Source: Channa striata
Lineage: Eukaryota > Chordata > Actinopteri > Anabantiformes > Channidae
Assembly: GCA_033026295.1 (NCBI GenBank)
Contig: CM065180.1
Location: 23,861,023-23,925,022 of the forward strand
Direction: 5' to 3'
Length of the DNA: 64,000 bases
The notes beneath the pieces are model-generated. The model saw only the letters and a list, made by a program, of their open reading frames with translations. It was not told the origin of the DNA and ran no database searches. Positions 1 to 9,619 of this stretch are shown here, one piece after another. A program made the translations under genes and the position numbers. Each line of letters opens with the position of its first letter. Position 1 is the stretch's first letter.

Positions 1-102
1 ACAACGAGAGGAACGTATGATGCCTTATCTGTGGATTTAAGATCACAAGCAAAACAGAAAAGAGGAAAAGATTAAATCGTCGCCGTCTGGGAGGTGTCAA
101 AA

Positions 103-1308
103 ATGTCCACAGAGTCTGCCTATGCTGCCTACGCTGCTGAAGGCCCGTCCGTGATCACCCTGTCCCCCTCCTCAGGAGACCTGATGGAAATGTTTCGCGA
201 TTACCACAGCAACACCGTCATCAAAGAGCACTACAACTACACGGGCAAACTGAATGAGAACAAGTACACGACTGGACTGAAGCCTGAGGCCATCGCGTTC
301 CTGCTGGTCTGCCTGCTGATAGTCGTAGAAAATGCTGTGGTCCTTCTCGCCATCTGGAAGAACAAGAAATTCCATCTGCCCATGTACTATTTACTGGGGA
401 ACTTGACTCTGTCGGACATGCTTGCAGGTTTCACCTACATGGTAAATATCATAACATCAGGCTCCAACACATTAAGCATGACCCCGGTGCTGTGGTTCTT
501 GAGAGAGGGTGGCGTGTTCATCATGTTGGCCGCCTCCGTCATCAGTCTGCTGGCCATCGCCATAGAGCGCCATGTCACCATGGTGCGGATGAAGCCGTAC
601 CAAGGGGACAAACAAGGGCGAATGTTTGCTTTGATTGGAGCAAGCTGGGTGCTGTCTGTGTTCCTGGGTGTCCTGCCCGTCCTCGGCTGGAACTGCATGG
701 GACGTCTGGACCAGTGCTCCACGGTCCTGCCGCTCTACGCCAAGAGCTACATCCTCTTTTGCATCAGCATCTTCAGCGCCATCCTCATGTCCATCGTGGT
801 GCTGTACGTCCGCATCTTCCGCATAGTCAAGGCTAACACCCAGCGCCTCTCCTCGGTTCCACACCGCAAAGGCCTTTACCGCAAGTCCCAGAAGTACCTG
901 GCCTTGCTGAAGACAGTCACCATAGTCCTGGGGGTCTTCATCTTATGTTGGCTGCCCCTCTTCATCCTCCTGCTACTCGATTTCTGCTGTCCTGCCAAAA
1001 GCTGCGAGGTGCTCTTTAAGGCAGATTACTTCCTGGGCATTGCTATGTTCAACTCGCTTCTCAACCCCATCATTTACACCCTAACCAGCAAGGACATGAG
1101 GAGGGCCATCATCCGTCTGCTGTGCCGACACTGCCTCGTAACAAAAGATGGACAAGTGAAGAAGTTTGGGATGCCCTTCCTGGATTGCAGCACCACTAAG
1201 ACAGACGGAGCCTCTCACAGACTGGAGGGACTAGAGACAACAGTGTCTTCTGGTAACTTTACACCCTCGACTATCAAAGCCATTTACCCCAGGGTGTGTA
1301 AGATATGA
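103..1308 (+). CDS. s1pr5: Sphingosine-1-phosphate receptor 5-like GPCR
   Basis: A class A G-protein-coupled receptor of 401 aa for the lysophospholipid sphingosine-1-phosphate, acting at the plasma membrane. The EDG/S1P family is shown by HYNYTGKL near the N-terminus (with an N-glycosylation site), WFLREGG in helix 3 carrying the Arg-Glu pair that binds the S1P headgroup in this family, an ERH motif in place of DRY, CSTVLPLYAKSYILFC in loop 2/helix 5, CWLP in helix 6 and NPIIY in helix 7. Cysteines in LLCRHC after helix 7 are candidate palmitoylation sites. The coding region is a single exon, as usual for S1P receptors. I chose the ATG at 103; a GTG nine bases upstream is in frame but is not a credible vertebrate start. 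Sequence alone leaves S1PR2 and S1PR5 close; the neighbours (KRI1, ATG4D, SMARCA4, LDLR) fit S1PR5. A teleost a/b copy cannot be assigned. Confidence 0.9.
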   Translation: MSTESAYAAYAAEGPSVITLSPSSGDLMEMFRDYHSNTVIKEHYNYTGKLNENKYTTGLKPEAIAFLLVCLLIVVENAVVLLAIWKNKKFHLPMYYLLGNLTLSDMLAGFTYMVNIITSGSNTLSMTPVLWFLREGGVFIMLAASVISLLAIAIERHVTMVRMKPYQGDKQGRMFALIGASWVLSVFLGVLPVLGWNCMGRLDQCSTVLPLYAKSYILFCISIFSAILMSIVVLYVRIFRIVKANTQRLSSVPHRKGLYRKSQKYLALLKTVTIVLGVFILCWLPLFILLLLDFCCPAKSCEVLFKADYFLGIAMFNSLLNPIIYTLTSKDMRRAIIRLLCRHCLVTKDGQVKKFGMPFLDCSTTKTDGASHRLEGLETTVSSGNFTPSTIKAIYPRVCKI

Positions 1309-2485
1309 AACACAGACGCCACTGGACTTTCCAACAGCAGCGAGCATTCACACGAAGAGTTGGACGACCGACACAGGCACGTAGCTCCTCCTTGAACTGC
1401 ATTAAGTTGAGCAAACATGAGAGGAGCTGAAGTTGTGTGTTGCACTCTGGTTTCGGTATTATTAAACCGCAAAGAGCATAAGCTTGACGTACTGTATGTG
1501 AACGATATACAAGCTGGGAGAAAAAACAATGCATGTATTTAACAAAGGTGATTTGAAATGTGCATGCCTTCATAGCAGATGAAGCTTCTTGTGAACAACG
1601 AGCATTACATTCGTCTTTTAGACTAAACAAGGCCAGTATTTGTCAGAGGAGGTCCATCAGTGGTTTCTCTTGTGCGTAAAACTAAGTGAGGAGACCGATT
1701 CAGCCAGCTATGGTCCGACAGATGAGGGATAAAGTTCACGCAGAAGATTTACCCTCATCTCCTCTGCCTGTGGAGCCTATAATGACATGTTGTTACAAAC
1801 ACAGGGCATCCACACCCAAGACCTGCTGCCAAACCCATGTAATTTCTGCCATGTGAGTTCTGGGCAGCAGCAGGGCTGGGGAGAGGTCTCCACGACCGAC
1901 ATCAGAGGCTCGGCGGCCTGGAGACGCACTGAAGACGTCATACGGAGGGATTGTGCTGGGTGGTTTGCAGCTTTGGAGGTCCCTCTGACATATGTAGCAA
2001 CACATGATGAATGACTAAAAGCAATAAAAGCTGACAGTGGAGGATTGTCAACGCCTTGTTGGTTTAACAGACTAGAATATTGCCTTGATGTAGTAGAGTT
2101 TGGGCACAAAAATTGGCATTTGGGAGCTTTAGTCTTGGGATAAATTCACCTACAAAACATTGAAATGATGTCAATCTATTTTTCTTGTGAAACAGCACAA
2201 GCATTACCTTGTCCCACACGATAACCATCTGTGAAAACCCAGACATCTGTGTGTGGGCTTCAAAGTACTGAGGAACTGCACTGTGGTAAAACCTTCAACG
2301 GAACACTTTCCCTTCTGTAATATTGTACATAAATGTGAAGAGACGAAAAATATATTTACTGATGTTTTTAATACACTTTGTAAATATCTACAGCCTTTTC
2401 TGAACTTTTGTATGTAAAAAAAAAAAAAAACTCACCTAAGTTATGTCGGTTTTACACGTGCACTGAATAAACGTGGATTTTACGT
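1309..2485 (+). other. s1pr5: s1pr5 3' UTR
   Basis: Non-coding sequence after the receptor stop codon with no plausible coding exon. It contains an AATAAA at about 2022, an A-run at about 2417-2430, and a second AATAAA at 2466-2471 that probably marks the end of the transcript. Open frames here are short, lack family resemblance and are mostly on the opposite strand. The exact UTR end is inferred. Confidence 0.6.
2466..2471 (+). terminator. Likely s1pr5 poly(A) signal
   Basis: A canonical AATAAA hexamer about 1.16 kb after the s1pr5 stop codon. It is the last good signal before AT-rich intergenic sequence. Confidence 0.5.
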
Positions 2486-4610
2486 GTTTGTAATTGATCT
2501 TTCAATGAGTCAACAGAAGCAGTTTTCTTTCAAACGTCTGACACTTTCGCTTCACACGCCGACAGACATCTCTTCCTTTTCTCTCCAACAATTTCAGAAT
2601 AAACACAGCTCGTTATTTTGATTACTGATTAAAATAAAGTTCAGTCTGATTAACTACAGAAAAATTATTATATTACAGAAACATTAACTTCAATTTTAAA
2701 AAATTTGGTGCCTTTCATTACACTGACATTTTTTGCTTGTAAAATATATATATTTAATTATGTTATTAAATGCCGTTGAGCACTTGCATTCACGTGGAGC
2801 GTAAAATAAAGTTTCTGTTCCCACGGTCACAGTGATCTTAATTCAACACTTCCTGAGGCTCATTCATTTTAGGCATTGAATCGACACCAAGATAAATATT
2901 AAATTTTACTCAAGATATACTCTCGCCATACTAGTTGAGCCACTTTACTACCAACCGTGAACATTTCAAACCGAAACCTTAACTCCACACTCTTCAAAAA
3001 TCTGACGAACAGATGCTTGACATTACCAACTCCCACCTCCATGGAAACCACTTGTCAAAACCACTGTGTGCGATATCTGCTGGAGTATAGACGAAGTTTA
3101 AGCAAGAAACCTATGTATTTAGTGTGCCGTTTACCGTAAGGAAACCACATTTTGGTGCGTGGTTCTTACACGTTATGGTATGTGTGAGTATAAACACCAT
3201 ATCATCCTGCCTACTCTCAACCACCTGACTTTCTGCAGGGGTATGCAGTTGTGGCTCATTTTCAAAGAAGGAGAAAGTTTCACTTCTCAGTAATGTAGGT
3301 CCATGGGTAGGCATCCAGCACGCTTTGCAGTGCAGAAGTACGTGGGCACCGTCAGCTTAGTCTCAATAGATTTGTTTACATGCATCACTGTCTTGGTCTG
3401 GTTACGGTTATATTAACAGGACAAAGACCATTTTTCCATGTGGACCTTTGCTCGCCATTTCCTTTTCCTGATTTAGCTTTTTGATTTCTCCAAGATATTG
3501 GTCACAAAACAATCTTGAATTGCTCAAAGCAGTGATTCAGTGAGCCCAGGGCCAGCCAGTAACAGACATGTCGACAGGATGGGGGATGTCAGGGGAGGCA
3601 CAAAAGTGTTAATGCTCCCTTTATTGTAGCATGATGATCTGGAGAAAACAGTCACCAATGGCCGTTTTTAAACAAACTTCTAACAAAATTGTGCAGTTAG
3701 TTTCCCTGGCAAAAAATCATGAACTAAAAAGATGCCAGAAAATATTGAAAATAATAAATGGCTTGATAAAATCTTTTTTTAAAAAGTGGTTAAAGATTTG
3801 ACAATTTGATAAACAGCTGAAACAGATAAGTTCCTCTAGTAGTATGTGTGAAAAGACCTATACACTACCACTTCAATTTGATGAAAAAAACAAAAACCAA
3901 AACACTATTATAGATGATTTTTAAACATCACTTAATGTTAATACATTTAGTTTACCAACGGTGGTGATGATGAGCAGGTATTTGAGTTTATATGATGCTT
4001 ACAGTACAGAGGTTGAAAACCTCCCGTCTGACTAATCACCCACAAGCCACTTGAAAGCTTTCAACATCTTTTTGTCAAATGGAATTTGCTTGGTTGTCAC
4101 TATGCGCCAATAACGTAAAGGCAGCTTATCTCTCGGCAATGCCTCGTTCGAGCTCGTGCAGTTCTAAGAAAACTGTAGATATTCGCAACATCGCGTCTCT
4201 GTCCGAGACACTGCGATACTATTTTTGATGGGCTAACAAAAACAATGGCAATGCTGCAGCAGCCCTTCACGGACAGCGCGCCAGTTTATAAGCCCTCTTC
4301 ACTTGCTCCCAGTGCAACAGATTTCGCTAATGGTCTGCACAGCTCTTAATAGTTTGACCTCAAGTGACCTGATAGCCATCTGTGGCAACAATAAGATCCA
4401 GGTCCGACAGTACGAGGGATCCCGGACTGCAGAACAACTGCCACACAGTTTACAGCTGAGATGTGCCACTGTTTTCACATTTAAAGCTTAAATCCTGTTT
4501 TTCATTTTCTTTTGGTTTCACTTTCTGTTTTATTTCTATTTATTATTATACAAATTTAAGGATGGATGCATTTGCTTTTATGCTGGTGTTATGCACCTTG
4601 ATTTACGATT
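2486..4610. other. Intergenic, AT-rich
   Basis: Lies between the convergent s1pr5 and spc24 genes. I see no exon-like sequence, RNA gene or recognisable repeat. Several short frames of 60-70 codons are present but have no domain or splice context. Confidence 0.5.
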
Positions 4611-4615
4611 TGATA

Positions 4616-4621
4616 TTTATT
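4616..4621 (-). terminator. Candidate spc24 poly(A) signal
   Basis: AATAAA on the minus strand (TTTATT on plus) about 420 bases after the spc24 stop codon. Others may be used. Confidence 0.35.
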
Positions 4622-5037
4622 AAACTGCTTTACTTTGACAATCCTTGTATTAAATAGAGAAACACCCAGCCCATGCATATACAGGTGGAATTAAAAGTTT
4701 CATTCAACGTTGGGTCTATCTCAGGTTTTTGTTGTTTCACACTCTTTGACCTGATTGTGTGCATATAACACTGGTTGCACCGTAACTGCTCTTCGTTGTT
4801 GCAAATCACTTTTTGATTCAATTAAAATGAGCTTTGCTTCAACACTGAATAGCTCTGCAGTGACACCTAGTGACCAACAGGCTGCTTTGCCTTGTCAATA
4901 CTTCAATGAAAGACCTTAGAGAATATCCCTTAAACCAAAGTTTTGAGAATTTTAATTTCTGAAGACAATATAATAGTTTTATAGAATGCAAGAAGACGAA
5001 TTTACAGGATAATATATAAACATTTTTAAGTACACAT

Positions 5038-8000
5038 CTACCATTCACAGCTGACAAAGCTCCACAGCTTGTCGCTCACGTCGATGGCTGATCGTGTGGA
5101 GGTGTCAATGCTGATGGGAGTTGCCAACTCTGCTCCGTAGTGCACTGCCAAAAAACAAAGTGAAGCTTTTTTTAGCAGTCAAAATTATTGATAAGGACAA
5201 GGAGTTCATTGTCAAGGAGCGCTATAATATTATTATGAAAACCTTCCGTAACGATAAGAAGCTGATCAGAAAATTTCTGACTGACTAATTTTGATGTGCA
5301 TCAACTTGGCTTCACACTCATGCTGTTAGACCATTGTTGGTAGGTTTTGGCCAGTAGGTTGGAAATGTGCTGCTCTGGAAACACTCAGACCCAGTTGTCT
5401 ACTCGTTACAGTCTGATCCTTGTCAGGGCTGGTCAGATCTTATTGCTGCCCATTTTTCCTGCTTCCAACCAATCAACTTTATGAACCATCTTATTCACTT
5501 GCTGCTTTTATATCTCACCCACTGACTGGTGCCAATGTCAGAGACTTTTCGTGGCTCATCGGTGGATGCTAAATGAGTTTCCTCAATAATTGCATTATAT
5601 GTGCACACATTAATTATTCTGACAATCTAAAAAATACAATGTGTCGTCCATATCACAAGCAGACTTAAACAGCTCACACAGTACTAAACAAATAAAAGCA
5701 AAAAGCACAACTGTACCTCCTTTTAAGATGTGGGGCGGTGTATCATATTCCCACTTGATCTTGGTTAGTAGGTAGTACATCTGTGCCACATACCTGTGCA
5801 GAAAAGATTCAAGAAACACATAAAAATACTGCATATTATTTTCAGGATGTCTAAATACAACTGGTAACGAATGAGTTGGAAAGTTAACGGCATTTTTTAT
5901 TTTTGAAATTATTGTGGTCTCCTCCGGTTTCGTTTCTGCCCTTATTTTACTACGTTTACGGTGTCTTCTTGATAATTGGACAAACAATGAATGTTTTTAC
6001 TATAAACCACTGGTTAATGATAAAAATGAACAGTATAATTTAGCTAGAATTCAAGATGTTGTCATCAAATGTCTGAATCAATAGAAAGTAAAGACCTGCA
6101 ATTTACTACCATATGAAGTAAACTAAACATTATTCAAGACAGTAAATCGTTTAATACACGTCTATATTTTATTTTGTATTATCAAAAAAAAGAAAGAAAA
6201 AAAGAGAGAGACCTTATCGTACATACCAGTGATTTTTCCAGACCTGGAATGCTTCAGAACTTGCCTCAAAATCTTCAGGTCTAATAACTTATCTGACGTA
6301 CAAAACAATCGTACAGACCCAAATGTTCCCCTAACAATGAGAACCTGGTAGCTCAACGGGTAGAGCAGCTGGATGGTTTAACAAATAAAGCTTGTTGTTG
6401 TTCTTCTTCTAATAAAAATGCATCACGTAGACACGTTAGTCGCAACAGACCGGCTCGATAAGAATAAATTTTCTAATTGACGAGAGCGGTGGTGCAACAT
6501 TTGAACTGATCATTTTTGTCTTGATAGGATAAATATATTACAAATGGTAATGTTTGATAATGTCCCACATGGGGGGATTTGACAAGTTTTATTTTTCTTC
6601 TTGAGTGGAGGGAGGGGTCCTTTCACAGGACATTCTTTTAAAAACTTTAAACTCTGTAGTGTTTACAATACAGCATTGACATCAGTCTGCTGTCCACCTT
6701 TTCCACCATTTCCATAAAGTCAGACAAATATTAAAATGTGGATACTCCACAAGATGACAGAAGGTAATGCAGGTTTTATTTTTGAATGAGTAACACTCAC
6801 TTTGCTGAAGGGATGATCTCTGTGGTGTCTTCATCCACCTCATTCTGGAGAGTTTCAAGTTCATGATCAGTGTTTCTCAGATGCTCCAGTTCTCCCTTCA
6901 GGAACCTGAAGAGGGGTTAAGGATGAATGCAGCAAACAGGATTTATATAAAACACAAAGAGATGACAGTGTTCAAAGCCTTGACATTTCCAAACAAAAAG
7001 ATACTGTAGTTCTGAGTCCGTGATCTGGCTTTTGGCTGTGCACTGCCTCAGCTGCTCCTCTAGGTTCACCAGCTCCCTCTCCCTCTGTTGCTTCTCTTCT
7101 TCCATGTCCAACAATCTCTGGCCCACACCCTCCACAATTTCATTCTTTTCTGTGTGATAGGGATATGACAAAGGAATGCGGGAAAATCAAAACAAGGATT
7201 TGATTTAAGACAAGTCAGTATTTACAGTGGCAAGAAAACATAATGGCAGCACTGGCAATTTCCTGTTTTTCCTGCATAATGAAATGTGAACAGATCTTCA
7301 CCAATTACAATTAGTGATTTTTGAACGCTTTTATCCAAAAAGACTTTGAGGCAAGTAGGACCAGGAGAACCAGAAATTGACCCACTGACACTGTGGTTCT
7401 ACCAGCTGAGCTACAGCCCCCACCAGTTCACGCTAAACAGTCATGGGCTTCCATGTTTAGTATACAAAGTGAGGGTGGAAATAGTTATGGCAAAATGGTT
7501 TTAACGACTGGTCGAACCATCTTTGCAAGGAACAACCTTAAACCAGAGCTTTCTGTAGTTTTCGATGAGTCTTTCAAAACGCACCTCTTTTAGGTTGAGG
7601 TCGGGGCTTTGCCTGTGCCATTACAATCGTGGGGGGATTTTGAGTCTCTGAAGACATTCTGTAGTAGATTTAGTTTAATGTTTAAGGTCACCGTCCTACT
7701 GCAACACCCAGCTTCGTCTGAGCTCCAGCTAGACAGCAGTTTTGACATTATCATGTAGGATACCTGGATATCTTAGGAATTCATTCATCAATCATGTACC
7801 TGAAGAAAGTTCGACATGACGAGGAGGAACCAGGAATAAATCCCCTGACTCTGAAAATACTGTGTTCGGGATTCTACTTCTCTGAATGATTGTTTCTTTA
7901 ACAAACAAGCAATTTCAACAAATTTGAAAAGGGGGAAACACATTATTAAATGTTTCACTACTTGCCTTTTAAAATCTCAGTCACAATCTTTTTCGTCTCT

Positions 8001-8131
8001 ATGTGCTGGTTAAAAAGACCCTGGAGTTCATCTTTAGCTTCTGTGAGTTTGTCAGTCTGGGCACTGTCGATCAAGCTCACCAGTGTCACTCCAGTCTCCT
8101 CCAACTCCTGGAATTTGTTGCCCAAATCCAT
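5038..8131 (-). CDS. spc24: SPC24, NDC80 kinetochore complex subunit
   Basis: Small coiled-coil subunit that with SPC25 forms the centromere-proximal end of the NDC80 complex, linking kinetochores to microtubules. Five coding exons (about 7966-8131, 7005-7149, 6801-6905, 5717-5793, 5038-5144) join in frame to 199 aa; the human protein is 197. Start is MDLGNKFQELEE at 8131. The middle (about residues 45-130) is a charged coiled coil ending EVDEDTT, and the C-terminal globular domain carries YVAQMYYLLTKIKWEYD and ends LWSFVSCEW, both closely matching SPC24. Intron 1 has a GC donor (AAAAG/GCAAGT): the only nearby GT donor would put the next exon out of frame. A splice-acceptor-like TTTTCTAGTTGTCTCAG just before the start suggests a non-coding first exon in the CpG-rich stretch near 8.3-8.8 kb. 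Tc1 and SINE relics sit in introns 4 and 1. Confidence 0.93.
5330..5570 (-). mobile_element. Tc1/mariner-like element fragment (5' end)
   Basis: Lies in the last intron of spc24. Read on the minus strand it resembles the 5' end of a common fish Tc1-like family: a terminus related to CACCGATCAGGCATAACATTATGACC, then GTGGGTGAGATATAAAAGCAGCAAGTGAATAAG, then the transposase start region (AAAAATGGGCA...). The transposase frame is broken within a few codons. The match is from memory of the family, not a search, and no complementary terminus is visible. Confidence 0.55.
6341..6380 (+). repeat. tRNA-derived SINE head fragment
   Basis: CTGGTAGCTCAACGGGTAGAGC is a good polymerase III A box of tRNA type. 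No B box, acceptor-stem pairing or CCA-compatible end follows, so this is a short SINE fragment and not a tRNA gene. It lies in an spc24 intron. Confidence 0.4.
7318..7425 (-). repeat. tRNA-derived SINE
   Basis: On the minus strand GGGGCTGTAGCTCAGCTGG begins the copy, followed by a degenerate B-box region (TTTCTGGTTCTCCTGG) and a tail containing GGATAAAAGCG, the layout of common teleost tRNA-SINEs. It lies in spc24 intron 1. Divergence is high. Confidence 0.55.
7775..7870 (-). repeat. Degenerate tRNA-SINE body
   Basis: On the minus strand, CTGGTTCCTCCTCGTCATGTCGAA resembles the post-B-box body (CTCCTCCTGTCACATGTCGAA) shared by teleost tRNA-SINEs. The head is not clearly preserved. It lies in spc24 intron 1. 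Confidence 0.35.
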
Positions 8132-8279
8132 TGTGGTTGCTGAGACAACTAGAAAACACACGACACAACAAATGTCAGTGACATTTCTCTGTACGACGCA
8201 CTGAGCGACAACATTAAATCTAGGCTTGTTGAGCTTAACAGCCTCATTTTGATACCAAGCAGTCCACAAAAACTACGTC

Positions 8280-8850
8280 ATCAATCGTTAATCCGTCCGA
8301 GTGACGTACGACAGGCTTCAAACAAACATTGCACGTGCAATGACGTAACGTCGGACTAGTAACGAATGCAGCTGCGTTGTGCACGCGGACTGACGAGGAA
8401 ATGTCGACATTTAGCCGGTTTCCTGTCCGCACAGAGAATTTATTCGCCTCCTCGGTGGAAGTTTAAGACAAAGAAAACGAACACGGGCCACAAACACGTC
8501 GCCGTGGTGCGTCTGTTTACGGCGTCACGTACAGCGTTAGCGTTTCTCTCAGTTTAAAGGAGCGTTAAATCGGTCAGAACGACGGACACACGTCACACCG
8601 ACGCCAAAGTTACAGCTCGAGCACCATTTAAGCGAGAAACGAGCGAACTGTGAGAGAAAAGTCACGTACACGGCAGGTCGTCTCCGGAATTCAAACGGAG
8701 CGGCAGCGCGCCTCTTCTCTTCTTCTGTGGTAGCGCGGGAATTCGCACATGCGCACAGCGGCGCCTCCTGCACACGGTCAAAGGTCGAGCGGTTGCGCTC
8801 GTCACAAAAGATTATTGAAAATGATTTTTCGGCCGCTGTGATAAACTTTA
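8280..8850 (-). promoter_or_regulatory. CpG-rich promoter region of spc24
   Basis: CG dinucleotides become frequent compared with the AT-rich flanks on both sides. The region lies directly upstream of the spc24 start and probably holds a non-coding first exon. A GTTAGC word at 8536-8541 recurs at the other promoters in this window. No TATA box is evident and the transcription start is not determined. Confidence 0.5.
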
Positions 8851-9619
8851 ACAACTTCGTACTTTAGCACGATTAAAGAATTTAAAGTAGTAATTTTAGT
8901 TTTATTTAGTAATTTGGGTTTGAATTTCTTATGCCAAACCTGACTAACTTTGAGACTAATGAAAGTGGAAATAAAGAATTTTAAAACTTAATGTCTAGAC
9001 AATTTTATAGCATCTCCGCACCTACAACTACAGAAAATATAGCTCATTAAAGCATTTGCAACAAAGACTTAAAAGATACAATATACTTTTGAGATTATTA
9101 ATCTATCCATGTATTTGTCCTTAGACTTTTTACTTCAACATTTCTTCTATCTGGACCGTATGTTATTACTGCATCACATTGCCTTATTTTTTATTACGTT
9201 CATCCACTTGACTCAAATGTCCGTGGGTCTAGTATCATCAGAAGGAAACGGGAACACATTAATGTTTGACTTGGGAAAACGACATTTTTCCTGAATTGGA
9301 AAATTGTCTAAGACATTCTCTTAATAACAGTCTCATACAAACAACCCGACAATAATACCACTATGTGAAAAGAAACTACACAGAGACTGGCCGCATGTTA
9401 ACAGTTCGTTTTAACTTTTTGTGAAATTCAATAAGAATGCAGGAATAAACCCGTTCAATTAATATTTGAATATATTTGTAAGTACATACATTACACATCA
9501 AAATTCAACATCATTTAAAAATATTCACTTTTTTAATTTGAGGCTATGAAAAAGAAATGCTTCCTCTTATTATTTACAAACCCCAAAAAAGTAACTTCTT
9601 TCTGCAGTTCTCTCCCATC
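8851..9619. other. kri1 3' UTR and intergenic spacer
   Basis: AT-rich sequence between the spc24 promoter and the kri1 stop codon. A minus-strand AATAAA at about 9190-9195 is a candidate kri1 poly(A) signal. No other feature seen. Confidence 0.4.

Noticed and set aside
94..102. GTG start extending s1pr5 by three residues
   Set aside because: Vertebrate genes rarely start at GTG, and an ATG follows three codons later.
103..1308. Naming the receptor S1PR2
   Set aside because: The helix 3-5 sequence is also close to S1PR2, but the KRI1/ATG4D/SMARCA4/LDLR neighbours favour S1PR5.
7325..7430. Possible tRNA gene on the minus strand
   Set aside because: The A box is good, but the cloverleaf cannot be completed and the body matches a tRNA-derived SINE.
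7951..7966. Ordinary GT donor (GTAGTG) for spc24 exon 1
   Set aside because: It puts exon 2 out of frame with an immediate stop; the GC donor five bases earlier keeps the frame.
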